Virus record (IMG/VR): IMGVR_UViG_3300030116_000231
Span: 1 to 53,199 of that record
Source of the DNA: a virus
Strand: one strand, 5' to 3'
Length of the DNA stretch: 53,199 nt
In this document: positions 25,738 through 33,377 of the stretch, piece after piece
Numbering within the stretch: the stretch's first letter is position 1
Layout of the letters: each line of letters starts with the position of its first letter
Translations under genes and position numbers: made by a program
The notes under the pieces: model-generated
What the model saw: the letters and a program-made list of their open reading frames with translations, nothing else
Databases searched by the model: none
Told to the model about the DNA's origin: nothing

Positions 25738-26391
25738 TCACGCAAATCTTGGATATTGTACACGCATAGAGCCTCTACCGGTACCTAGGTTAGCCCTTGC
25801 TCTACGTTCAGCAATCTGAAAAGCAAATTGCTTAGCATGATAAGAAGCTAGTTCTCGGTCACTCCATGTTCGCTCTGGCAGCACCAAAAGATGCTGCAAC
25901 GCTCCGTGCATTATCACGTTTTCTAAATCATCTAATACTGATTTCTCCATCTCAACAGCATCGCGTAAAGGTTTACAGGCAATAATCATACGCACATCAT
26001 ACTGTGTATCTCCGTCAGGAATAGGCGCTACTGCAAAATTATCAACGTCAATAGTAGTAATATACCTAGGCTCAGCTTCTTCATCAGTGCCAGTAAAAGG
26101 CCATTTAGGGTATATGTCATGCAGTTGATCTAAAGAAACAGGCTTCATTTTATTGCCGTTTACAGTTGCAGTAATAATTGCATGTACCTCAGCAAAGTTA
26201 GGTGGGTCATATGGATAGTCATGAATACCCTGTGTCAGGCGTATTTCAGGCTGCTCATGCCTCCACGCTAATGTACGCTCACATGCCTGTATTGCTGCGT
26301 CTCGCACATATTGTTCTACGACTACGTTAGGAGCGCCAGGGACGCTAGGAGCAAGTCTAGTAACAATTTCAGAGAATCTTCTAGCTGGCAT
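25738..26391 (-). CDS. Head-tail connector/neck protein (217 aa)
   Basis: Its helical N-terminus, an HDYPYDPP segment, and a C-terminal helix with WSDRELASYHAKQFAFQIAERRARAN are typical of small connector or adaptor proteins below the portal. It overlaps the upstream protein in TAATG (26391) and precedes the fibre genes. Function is inferred from position and fold character. Confidence 0.65.
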   Translation of the reverse strand: MPARRFSEIVTRLAPSVPGAPNVVVEQYVRDAAIQACERTLAWRHEQPEIRLTQGIHDYPYDPPNFAEVHAIITATVNGNKMKPVSLDQLHDIYPKWPFTGTDEEAEPRYITTIDVDNFAVAPIPDGDTQYDVRMIIACKPLRDAVEMEKSVLDDLENVIMHGALQHLLVLPERTWSDRELASYHAKQFAFQIAERRARANLGTGRGSMRVQYPRFA

Positions 26392-27035
26392 TATACAACA
26401 TCCTCCTCTTGTAGACCGCCGCGCTCAGGATCAGTGATCGAACGGCTCTGCGCTGCTACGCCTAGAGCTTGTGTAAATGACTGCTGGAACAACTGCGCTC
26501 GTTGTGAATTAACGTGTTCGTTATCTACTGACTCTGCAATAAACACTGTAGCATCTATGACAACAGGTTCGTATGCGTCTGGTAACAACTCTACTGTTGT
26601 CACGCCATCGTAATCAGGCGGTGTCTTAGAATACTCACCTATAAGAACTTGGTTAGCAGGCGCTTTTGGGTAGATAAAAAATTTATTTGGGTTACGCACA
26701 TGGCGCATAAAGTTTACAGCTGGGCCAGCTGTATCATTCATCCAGTGTGGGTAGGCTTGATCTAATGCTTCACGGTTTGTTTCAATAATACCATCGCCGC
26801 CTTTCACTGAGTATATTTCAATTAATCGTATCGAATCAGATGGCGTAGATTGAACAACCTCTCCATCTGTGCATGGAATATCTCCGATGAAAGCAAAGAG
26901 GTCAGGTCTCAATACAGCAATACGTTTCAATGCTTGGTTTGCAAAGCCTAGCAACACAGCATCGCTGTAACGTAAAGGTGTATTCGTATCTTGGATGATA
27001 CGCCTAACCTCTAAGATTACATCGTCTAAAATCAT
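26391..27035 (-). CDS. Head-tail adaptor protein (214 aa), DUF6682-like
   Basis: It begins with a helix (LDDVILEVRRIIQD), followed by PLRYSDAVLLGFANQALKRI, a DSIRLIEIYSV strand, KFFIYPKAP, and a C-terminal helix with FTQALGVAAQSRS. I recall this combination from phage adaptor proteins annotated DUF6682. It overlaps the preceding gene by ATGA and the next by TAATG. Likely a neck component. Confidence 0.7.
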   Translation of the reverse strand: MILDDVILEVRRIIQDTNTPLRYSDAVLLGFANQALKRIAVLRPDLFAFIGDIPCTDGEVVQSTPSDSIRLIEIYSVKGGDGIIETNREALDQAYPHWMNDTAGPAVNFMRHVRNPNKFFIYPKAPANQVLIGEYSKTPPDYDGVTTVELLPDAYEPVVIDATVFIAESVDNEHVNSQRAQLFQQSFTQALGVAAQSRSITDPERGGLQEEDVV

Positions 27036-27340
27036 TTTTCAGTCCATGCTTCGTTTTCAGGTGTCGAAGGGTCATCTGCAATAAAATGTCCCTTGCTGTC
27101 TCGTGCCCTTTCTAACCCTCGTGTTGCTTCTTCTGCAAGCTCAGGTGGTGTATTATCAGGCTCTTCTGGGATCTTTGTTTCTAGCTTTACCTTAGGCTTA
27201 CGACCTTTTTGTTTCTTAGGGATAAACTTTTCTGGGAAAGCTTCTTCCTCAGTAACTTCTTTTGTAAGAGGGTTTTCAGCTAGGATTTCATCCCATTCAT
27301 AAATTTCACCGTCTTTAATATTCTTTAACCATCGTGCCAT
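27032..27340 (-). CDS. Small Lys/Glu/Pro-rich protein (102 aa)
   Basis: The N-terminal MARWLKNIKDGEIYEWDEIL is a compact motif I recall from marine phage genomes next to connector genes. The rest is charged and probably disordered, with a basic centre (KKQKGRKPKVK). AGGAGG precedes the ATG. The role is unknown; the position suggests a head-completion or DNA-binding accessory. Confidence 0.65.
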   Translation of the reverse strand: MARWLKNIKDGEIYEWDEILAENPLTKEVTEEEAFPEKFIPKKQKGRKPKVKLETKIPEEPDNTPPELAEEATRGLERARDSKGHFIADDPSTPENEAWTEK

Positions 27341-27350
27341 TTTGTCCTCC

Positions 27351-27587
27351 TTATGACTTCCAGCTTACACGGCTGGATGAATTTTTCTTACGCATTGCTG
27401 TCTTTGCTGCTGCAGTTTTACACTGCGCCATAGTAGGGCGACAAGCAGGATACCCTCTTTTACTATCACTTTTTGACCCACTTCGTCCACAAGGTTTACC
27501 AGTCTTACAATCTACCCAGCCCTTACCTTTGTTCTGGGCAAACCACTTGCGGAGGGATGCACCCTTTTTACTTTTTCTTACGGCCAC
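27351..27587 (-). CDS. Small basic Cys-containing protein (78 aa)
   Basis: The product contains GASLRKWFAQNKGKGWVDC, KTGKPCGR, and YPACRPTMAQCK, with four Cys and many Lys/Arg. I recall close relatives in marine phages beside capsid genes. I chose GTG at 27587, with GGGG upstream, because longer starts run through the preceding 53-aa gene; it overlaps that gene by 20 nt. Zinc or nucleic acid binding is plausible but not shown. Confidence 0.65.
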   Translation of the reverse strand: MAVRKSKKGASLRKWFAQNKGKGWVDCKTGKPCGRSGSKSDSKRGYPACRPTMAQCKTAAAKTAMRKKNSSSRVSWKS

Positions 27588-27729
27588 TTTTATTACCCCA
27601 GTTTGCTGCTCCAACCTTTCGGCATTTAGCCAAGGCTCCTGAGGCATATGCCGAGGGCCAAACTTTATACCGCGCCTTTACTTTATAGTAACAAGCGTCT
27701 TTTTTAGATTTTGCTTTAGGAGCTGCCAT
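27568..27729 (-). CDS. Very small basic Cys-containing protein (53 aa)
   Basis: ATG at 27729, stop TAA at 27568-27570. The product contains KSKKDACYYKVKARYKVWPS and AYASGALAKCRKVGAANWGN, a pattern I recall from many marine phages. It has two Cys and is strongly basic. It lies between two similar small basic genes. Function unknown. Confidence 0.68.
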   Translation of the reverse strand: MAAPKAKSKKDACYYKVKARYKVWPSAYASGALAKCRKVGAANWGNKSGRKKK

Positions 27730-27733
27730 ATCA

Positions 27734-27979
27734 TCACCATTTCTTACATGACCAGTATCTTGCGGTCATTTTTGAGGGTGGCCTACTGTCACAACCGTGC
27801 CTTGCACGAAAATTCTTACGCCGCCCAGGTTGATTCTTTTTAATCTTCATATTGGCATCTCCGAACCGGATTATCTTTTCTTTGCCGTTCTGACATGCCT
27901 TAACAACAAATTTTTTACCCCCAGAGACCTGACGCTTGGGTTTATTACAAGCCATCTTGCTTTTATCAATCTTAGCCAT
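27734..27979 (-). CDS. Small basic Cys-containing protein (81 aa)
   Basis: It starts MAKIDKSKMACNKPKRQ and contains KFVVKACQNGKEKIIRFGD, NFRARHGCDSRPPSKM and ARYWSCKKW. Four Cys and high Lys/Arg suggest a small zinc-binding or DNA-binding protein; I recall close relatives as common in marine phage genomes. It is the first gene after the hairpin terminator at 28001-28021, so its expression probably depends on read-through or a weak internal promoter. Confidence 0.72.
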   Translation of the reverse strand: MAKIDKSKMACNKPKRQVSGGKKFVVKACQNGKEKIIRFGDANMKIKKNQPGRRKNFRARHGCDSRPPSKMTARYWSCKKW

Positions 27980-28000
27980 ATGCGCCTCCTAGGTTTATAG

Positions 28001-28021
28001 AAAGGGGGGCGTTAGCCCCCC
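28001..28021 (-). terminator. Rho-independent terminator after the capsid genes
   Basis: A perfect 7-bp G/C stem (28004-28010 with 28015-28021) encloses a 4-nt loop. Read on the minus strand it is followed by TTTCTAT. It lies 8 nt past the stop of the putative decoration protein, so it would end or attenuate late transcripts after the major capsid and decoration genes. Confidence 0.85.
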
Positions 28022-28028
28022 AATCAAG

Positions 28029-28484
28029 TTATGAGCAATCAATCATGGTTGCAGTAAGTGTCATAACTGCTGCATCTGCGGCGTTAACAGTAGTAACGTC
28101 GATTGTATCAGCAGCTGTATAATACTTACCTTGCTCGTAAGCAGCTGTGCCAGCAACAGGAAGATATGCCGCTGTAGCGTTAGCGTCTACGCCGTCGAGG
28201 AATCCGTCAGGATCATCGCCGTCGCCAACGTCAACTGTCAGCGTTCCGCCCTCAGCAGTAGTAACATTCAAAACCACGTTAGTGACTAGAGTGTTTGCTG
28301 GAACTTTAATAACTTCCAATACGTCTGTTGCAGCAAGAGCAGTAAGTCCTGCTGCTGCACGCTCAGTAGTGATTGTCGCAAAGTTTAGCGTTACAGATAC
28401 AGCGGATACTCTGTTGATGCCTGCAGCAACGTGCGCGGCACCTGTACCCATGTTGTAACCTTTACCGTCATTATATGTAGCCAT
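28029..28484 (-). CDS. Probable head decoration protein (151 aa)
   Basis: A beta-rich, Ala/Thr/Val-rich protein following the major capsid gene by 12 nt. The sequence VLEVIKVPANTLVTNVVLNV and a Gly/Asp loop (TVDVGDGDDPDG) suggest a small capsid-surface or head-fibre protein, and similar proteins follow capsid genes in many phages. It ends just before a strong terminator, so it should be co-transcribed with the capsid protein at high level. Exact role inferred. Confidence 0.68.
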   Translation of the reverse strand: MATYNDGKGYNMGTGAAHVAAGINRVSAVSVTLNFATITTERAAAGLTALAATDVLEVIKVPANTLVTNVVLNVTTAEGGTLTVDVGDGDDPDGFLDGVDANATAAYLPVAGTAAYEQGKYYTAADTIDVTTVNAADAAVMTLTATMIDCS

Positions 28485-28496
28485 TGTTCAGCCTCC

Positions 28497-29405
28497 TTAT
28501 ACAGTAACGATCATGGTTGCCAAAGCTTCTGGCTTAACTACTTTGTAGCCATAAACTTGCAAACCACGAATGATGTTGCCGAAAGTTGTCTCTGAACGGA
28601 TAGTCTCCATATTTGTCATCTGAGATGCAAATGTGAAGCCCATCTTATGACCACCGATCACGCTGAACTCACCGCCTGCAGTTTTCTTTAGGTTGTGAGA
28701 CACATATACTGTGAATCGGTCAATCATACCTAGACGACCATTGCGAAGTGGTGATGTGTTGTCACCAGTGATAGACGCATCTTTCAAGTCTGATTGCTTG
28801 ATAAGGCCAGCCATCTTCGCAGGAATCACAAGGAAGCGATCCCCTTCTGGACAGTTAGCTTCGTCAAGAACAGTACCCATGTCTACGATCTTATCAATGA
28901 CGTTAGACTTTGTAAGAGCTTCAGGGGTACCTGCTACACCAAGATCAATGTTACCTGAAATAGCGCCAGCTGTTGTGCCTTTGTTATTTGCAGATACGTC
29001 TGGTAGTAGATCAGTCAAAACACGCTGGTCAATTTTGATCTTCATACGCTCTGAAGCGTCTTTAGACCACATGTCCATAAGTGCAATGTCAGACTGAACT
29101 TGGTCAACATCATCTTCGACGCAAGCAAAATACTCACCTTTGTCGATGATCAGTTGTAGTTTAGCCTTGTCAGGGTTTTCAACTGCAAGAGTCTGTCCCT
29201 TGACATAGGATTTGATGGTGATTTCTGGAGTGGTGCGGATGTTAACCGTGTCACCCATGCTGCGAATTTCACCTTCGTAGTCAGTGTTAGAGATCGCAGC
29301 CAAAACAGTCGCATCGTAAAAATTTTCGATGAGCTTGCCTGACCAGATCTCAGGTATAAAGTTGCCCGTATAGTCTGGGCGACCTGATGATACTGCAAAA
29401 GCCAT
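28497..29405 (-). CDS. Major capsid protein, HK97-fold (302 aa)
   Basis: The N-terminus carries PEIWSGKLIENFYDATVLAA, then DTVNIRTTPEITIKSYV and a long helix with DVDQVQSDIALMDMWSKDASE. The C-terminal part has LVIPAKMAGLIKQ, VYVSHNLKK and a final YKVVKPEALATMIVTV. This matches the HK97-like coat proteins of podoviruses in length and order. It follows the scaffold gene and is followed by a decoration gene and terminator. Confidence is high for major capsid. Confidence 0.92.
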   Translation of the reverse strand: MAFAVSSGRPDYTGNFIPEIWSGKLIENFYDATVLAAISNTDYEGEIRSMGDTVNIRTTPEITIKSYVKGQTLAVENPDKAKLQLIIDKGEYFACVEDDVDQVQSDIALMDMWSKDASERMKIKIDQRVLTDLLPDVSANNKGTTAGAISGNIDLGVAGTPEALTKSNVIDKIVDMGTVLDEANCPEGDRFLVIPAKMAGLIKQSDLKDASITGDNTSPLRNGRLGMIDRFTVYVSHNLKKTAGGEFSVIGGHKMGFTFASQMTNMETIRSETTFGNIIRGLQVYGYKVVKPEALATMIVTV

Positions 29406-29421
29406 GTTAGCCTCCTTTTAA

Positions 29422-30429
29422 TTATGCAGTGACTATGCGACCTTCTCGCTGTGCAGCGAAAATGTCACGCTCGATTCGGCCACGCTCCTCCTCACGACCT
29501 TTGTACTTACCCTTACGAACATTTGCAAAAAACTGCTCGATGTCTGCAGGTGAATACGTCTGGCCTTCAGATGGTACAGCATTGCTGGCAGAACGACCTC
29601 GTCCTGGCGCAACTTGCTTTTCCAACTCTTCAGAAGAAGCCTTCCGATTGGTTTGAGCAACTGGCACACTATTCGCCCCTGGCCACGAATTAAAGAACTG
29701 CGCGACACGATTAGCATCTAGATTATTCTGTGCATCCTCTAGATAAACTTGCCGCGAAATACCTGTAAGGGGGTCAATCTCTAGCAACCAAGACTGAAAG
29801 TCTTCGTTACCGTTGATCTCATTCCATTGAGGTACTTTACTTGAAAGCTCGGCCCAAAACGACTGCTCGCTACTCTGTGCTTGCCTCTGCGATATTTGGT
29901 TTACCTGTGGTACCACGCTGGCTTGCAACTGGCGTACTGTCTGCTCTAAACTAGCTACACGAGCATTGGCCGCAGCCACTTCCTCTTTTGCAGCACGCCG
30001 CATAACACCAATAGAATCGCCGTACTCTTCGACATCCTTATCTGTGATCAGCGGTTCGCTATCTACAGCAGGCATCTCTTGAGGGGCGGACATTGTGCTA
30101 AGCAACTGTTCCATGTTAGAGACACGGGATTGTAACTCACGATTTTCCGCCTTCATACGCGGAACTTCTGCGTTATACATTCCCTGCAGTGTTTTGTACT
30201 TTTGTTCCCAAGTGTCTTTAGTCTTGGTGTCTGGTTGTCCGTGCTCTTCGGTTCCAGACTGGGGTGCTTCGTTCTCAGCACTGTCGGAATCAACCTCTTG
30301 TACAGGCTCCTCAACAACTTCCTCTGGAGCCTCAGTGATTTGATCCTGTGCTTCAGATTCGCCGTTTAGTTCTTTGTACAGTTGCTGTACTTCCTCAGAT
30401 TGCATTTGAACTTGCTTTGGTATTGCCAT
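29422..30429 (-). CDS. Capsid scaffolding protein (335 aa)
   Basis: An acidic Glu/Gln/Pro-rich N-terminus (about 1-75) is followed by coiled coil (about 75-180), a segment WAELSSKVPQWNEINGNEDF and a basic helical C-terminus (EERGRIERDIFAAQREG). This composition and its place between portal and major capsid are diagnostic of a scaffold. No protease motif is seen, so proteolytic removal is not implied. Confidence 0.88.
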   Translation of the reverse strand: MAIPKQVQMQSEEVQQLYKELNGESEAQDQITEAPEEVVEEPVQEVDSDSAENEAPQSGTEEHGQPDTKTKDTWEQKYKTLQGMYNAEVPRMKAENRELQSRVSNMEQLLSTMSAPQEMPAVDSEPLITDKDVEEYGDSIGVMRRAAKEEVAAANARVASLEQTVRQLQASVVPQVNQISQRQAQSSEQSFWAELSSKVPQWNEINGNEDFQSWLLEIDPLTGISRQVYLEDAQNNLDANRVAQFFNSWPGANSVPVAQTNRKASSEELEKQVAPGRGRSASNAVPSEGQTYSPADIEQFFANVRKGKYKGREEERGRIERDIFAAQREGRIVTA

Positions 30430-30466
30430 GTTGGACGCTCCTATCGGTGTGCGTAATTAACAGCTG

Positions 30467-30685
30467 TCATGATGACTTTGCCGCTATCTCAGGGGACTCA
30501 CTCACGAACTTCGAAAGTTCAGTCAGAATCTGACACCGCCCCTGTGCAAGTGCCGTATTCTGTGCAACATTGGGTAGCTGCTCTAGCTCGTGCATCCGCC
30601 ATTCCGCAAACCATTCGGCTATTACCGGATATTGACGGACACTTGCGGCTAACGCCTTAGTAACTTCAGGAGTAGGTCGAATCAT
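30467..30685 (-). CDS. Small helical protein between portal and scaffold (72 aa)
   Basis: Two or three helices with Trp-rich EWFAEWRMHELEQL. It overlaps the portal stop by ATGA at 30682-30685, implying translational coupling. Family not recognised; an assembly role is suggested only by position. Confidence 0.65.
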   Translation of the reverse strand: MIRPTPEVTKALAASVRQYPVIAEWFAEWRMHELEQLPNVAQNTALAQGRCQILTELSKFVSESPEIAAKSS

Positions 30686-32733
30686 CCGGCTGCTCCTGTG
30701 TCGCGGTTACTAACTGTGTTCGCATCTTGCCCGCCTTTGGGGGTACCGTCAGGCTGTACCGGTGTGCCCTCGCCGCCTGCTGCTTGTTCTGCTTTTTTAG
30801 CTTCAAGCTGCATTTTAGCTGACATACGCGTCATATAGCCTTCCTTCTCCCTAGATGGGATGATGTCGTCCACAGGCATCTGCAACCCTTTAGCCACTTC
30901 ACGAAGAATCGCTGCACGGCCTTCTTTACCAACGATCTCCATGTCGATCTGATTGGCGGTTGCGTTAAGAAACTCAAGACGGCGAATGTTAACAGTCTCT
31001 TTGACTGCAAGGTTGATCGAGCCTTTCGGCAAGATCTCAACATCGCCTTTAATAGATTCGTCTTCGTCATAGCGCATATTGTATATGAACTGACGGTGTA
31101 CAACTGGTTTTATCACATCGCTGTCGATATGCATAACCACTTGCCTAATACCTTTACCGGCTGCGCCCATAAGCATGGACAGCCCTGAAGATGTACGCCC
31201 TGCACCTTTTACATTCAGGTCGCCATACACATAAGAAGGTATTCCTGAATGATCATCTGCTAGTTTACTAAACTTATCATACACACCAAGTAGTGTGTTT
31301 GCGTTGTCGTCAGGTTGTGTAAACCTTACAGCAGGTGCGCTTGAACCTAGCGGGTCGTTCGTGACTTGCCAGATTTTCCACGGGTGGAGCTGCGTGATGT
31401 CTTCGTTTGGCGGGATCCTTTCGAGGTTGACTTCGACTTGGGGGCCGGAGGAGATCCCCATATTGTTGACCAAAGCCCTCGCGGCAGCGTTACAAACGCT
31501 TTGAATATCTTCAATAATTTCTGGAATACCGCTACCCCAGAACGCGCCAGGGCGTTTGATGAAAGAAGTTTTAGCATAAGGTTTCTCCCCTAATGGATCA
31601 TAGTTAAGGATAGCCTTGATAACATAGTCGCCCACGATCCAGACGTTTGCGTCATACTCGCGGTGCTCATCGTCTATTTCTTCTTCATCAAGACCCCACT
31701 CAATAAGCATCTTGCCTGTAACTTTACCCCAGAACTCTAGGGCATCGAAAGTCTCAGTAGGTCTATTAAACGAATGGAACTTACGTTCTTCTTCGTCTTT
31801 AACCAACTCTACATCCTCGTTAATCCACGACTGTCCGTTTCCATATTCTAATACTTTACGGATAGCGTCATCATCGTACCCTGGCACGCCAACAAGGTCG
31901 GCCAGTTCGGTACGACTTAGGGGATGGTGTTCAAATATATAGCCTTCGTTAATATTTGAAATTCCTGGCTCTGGGTAGATTCTAAAAGGGTCTACTCTCT
32001 CGAACTCAGGAGCGATAGTCTCTGTTGCCTCTACAATAGTCTTACCATCTGCGCCTCTAGTCCAGCCGAGCTTACGCTGCCTGCGAACTACTGGCCCTTT
32101 GATAAAAGCACATGGGTAAGTAACTAAATCAGTAATAAATTCATTAAACGAATCACCCCAGCCGCCCTGTGCAAACTGGTCTGAAATCTTTATTTTCATC
32201 TTTTGTGCACGGTTATCTGCAGCTTCTAGCAGCTTAAACCTGTACTGCTGGGCCACCATTTCTTTTAGCTCGACCATTTCATCAGCTGATGGCGCACGAT
32301 CTTCGTTTTCAACAATACGAGTAACTACAGCAGCAAACGCATTTTGTAGTTCTGCAGTTTGTTCGGGCGATAGATCTGGGATGGGGGTGGGGTTTAGATC
32401 CCAAGGAGGGGTGCCTGTATCTAGTAGAATATCGCGCAGCCAGCTTTCTGCTGCTCGACATTTAACCTCAGTAATCATCATATAGATGTCTGAGCCGCCC
32501 TGTTCGTGAATCTGTGCTAGCTTATCTGCTTCGTACTCGCCGTTACGCTGGCGCAAACCGCGTAACATAATGTTTTCAATAGGCTTCTTAGCTTGGCGTG
32601 CAGCATCCCAGCACTCACGCAAATGCGAAGCAAGACCCAAAACAACAGGATTAGCTTGGCGTTCGGCCAATTCCTTGTCGATCATTTCTTGTTCGCGCTT
32701 ACGAAGTTCTGAATTACTTACGACATTAAGCAT
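30682..32733 (-). CDS. Portal protein (683 aa)
   Basis: The dodecameric DNA entry/exit channel. Recognisable features are an N-terminal helical region with NIMLRGLRQRNGEYEADKL and YMMITEVKCRAAESWLRDIL, a core with FRIYPEPGISNINEGYIFEH, a region IKRPGAFWGSGIPEIIEDIQ followed by NNMGISSGPQVEVN, and a C-terminal disordered Gln/Gly-rich tail. Length and order fit P22-like podovirus portals. The start ATG overlaps the previous stop in TAATG at 32731-32735. It lies between terminase and scaffold as expected. Confidence 0.93.
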   Translation of the reverse strand: MLNVVSNSELRKREQEMIDKELAERQANPVVLGLASHLRECWDAARQAKKPIENIMLRGLRQRNGEYEADKLAQIHEQGGSDIYMMITEVKCRAAESWLRDILLDTGTPPWDLNPTPIPDLSPEQTAELQNAFAAVVTRIVENEDRAPSADEMVELKEMVAQQYRFKLLEAADNRAQKMKIKISDQFAQGGWGDSFNEFITDLVTYPCAFIKGPVVRRQRKLGWTRGADGKTIVEATETIAPEFERVDPFRIYPEPGISNINEGYIFEHHPLSRTELADLVGVPGYDDDAIRKVLEYGNGQSWINEDVELVKDEEERKFHSFNRPTETFDALEFWGKVTGKMLIEWGLDEEEIDDEHREYDANVWIVGDYVIKAILNYDPLGEKPYAKTSFIKRPGAFWGSGIPEIIEDIQSVCNAAARALVNNMGISSGPQVEVNLERIPPNEDITQLHPWKIWQVTNDPLGSSAPAVRFTQPDDNANTLLGVYDKFSKLADDHSGIPSYVYGDLNVKGAGRTSSGLSMLMGAAGKGIRQVVMHIDSDVIKPVVHRQFIYNMRYDEDESIKGDVEILPKGSINLAVKETVNIRRLEFLNATANQIDMEIVGKEGRAAILREVAKGLQMPVDDIIPSREKEGYMTRMSAKMQLEAKKAEQAAGGEGTPVQPDGTPKGGQDANTVSNRDTGAAG

Positions 32734-32927
32734 TAAGAATACTCCTCTTCATCCCGATCTTTGTCTTTCTTTACAGTGTCAGGATCGTTCTTGTTGGTAT
32801 ATACATAACCTCCGCTTCCATATTTGCGAACTTTACGTTCTGCCATACCGCTCGTATCCATCTTTGGATTGTCGGAGTATACAGTGTAAGGTTTACTGCA
32901 ACCGCATGGCATTCCGTTCTTATGCAT
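32733..32927 (-). CDS. Small Lys/Asp-rich protein (64 aa)
   Basis: It starts MHKNGMPCGCSKPYTVYSDN, has two close Cys near the N-terminus, a GSGGYVYTNK motif and a highly charged C-terminus. It overlaps the portal start. I recall such genes between terminase and portal in marine phages but know no function. Confidence 0.62.
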   Translation of the reverse strand: MHKNGMPCGCSKPYTVYSDNPKMDTSGMAERKVRKYGSGGYVYTNKNDPDTVKKDKDRDEEEYS

Positions 32928-32929
32928 AC

Positions 32930-33220
32930 TTAGACCTTCCGCTTTGGTACTAAACCGCCGTGTTTATACTTTGCAGCCAAGTCAGGATTCATACTTTGTT
33001 GAACCTTTTCAGGTAGTTTAGAGAAACCTTTATACTTGTCTGGTACAACTCCGCCGTCTTTGTATTTTGGAATAATACCGCCCATACCCATCTTTTTACC
33101 CTTGGGTGCTTCTTTCCTAGGGTCAAAGCCTTTTGATAGAAAAAACTGCATTAGACTCATACTATCAGAGGCTGGGCCATCAAAATACTCTGCGCGTAAT
33201 TCTTTTTCTCTATCGGTCAT
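32930..33220 (-). CDS. Small protein with GG-K/Y motifs (96 aa)
   Basis: An N-terminal helix (MTDREKELRAEYFDGPASDS) is followed by three Gly-Gly motifs (MGGIIPKYKDGG and KHGGLVPKRK) in basic surroundings. This is the first gene of the portal-capsid unit, directly downstream of a terminator and a candidate promoter. Function unknown. Confidence 0.65.
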   Translation of the reverse strand: MTDREKELRAEYFDGPASDSMSLMQFFLSKGFDPRKEAPKGKKMGMGGIIPKYKDGGVVPDKYKGFSKLPEKVQQSMNPDLAAKYKHGGLVPKRKV

Positions 33221-33263
33221 ATGGCAACTCGCTTTCTTTACACACCTATAGTGTACACTTTAA

Positions 33264-33292
33264 GTTATACATGGCAACAAGTTTCAACGCAA
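33264..33292 (-). promoter_or_regulatory. Candidate late promoter (TTGCGTTG-N15-TATAAC)
   Basis: On the minus strand, TTGCGT (33287-33292) and TATAAC (33264-33269) are 17 nt apart. The site lies just past the terminator of the terminase unit and 44 nt before the gene at 33220. The same octamer TTGCGTTG and spacing recur at 35792-35820, which strengthens both calls. Confidence 0.55.
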
Positions 33293-33293
33293 G

Positions 33294-33334
33294 TAAAAGA
33301 AATAACCCCCTGCAGGGGCAATCTGCAGAGGGTT
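33294..33334 (-). terminator. Terminator after terminase large subunit
   Basis: A 12-bp stem (33304-33315 with 33323-33334) and 7-nt loop. Read on the minus strand the stem is complete with one G-U pair and is followed by ATTTCTTTT. Read on the plus strand the same pair becomes a C-A mismatch, so the structure favours minus-strand transcripts. It lies 43 nt past the terL stop. Confidence 0.75.
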
Positions 33335-33377
33335 AGTGAGGTAACTATGAAGGTGTCGAGATGACATGTAAACTCTA

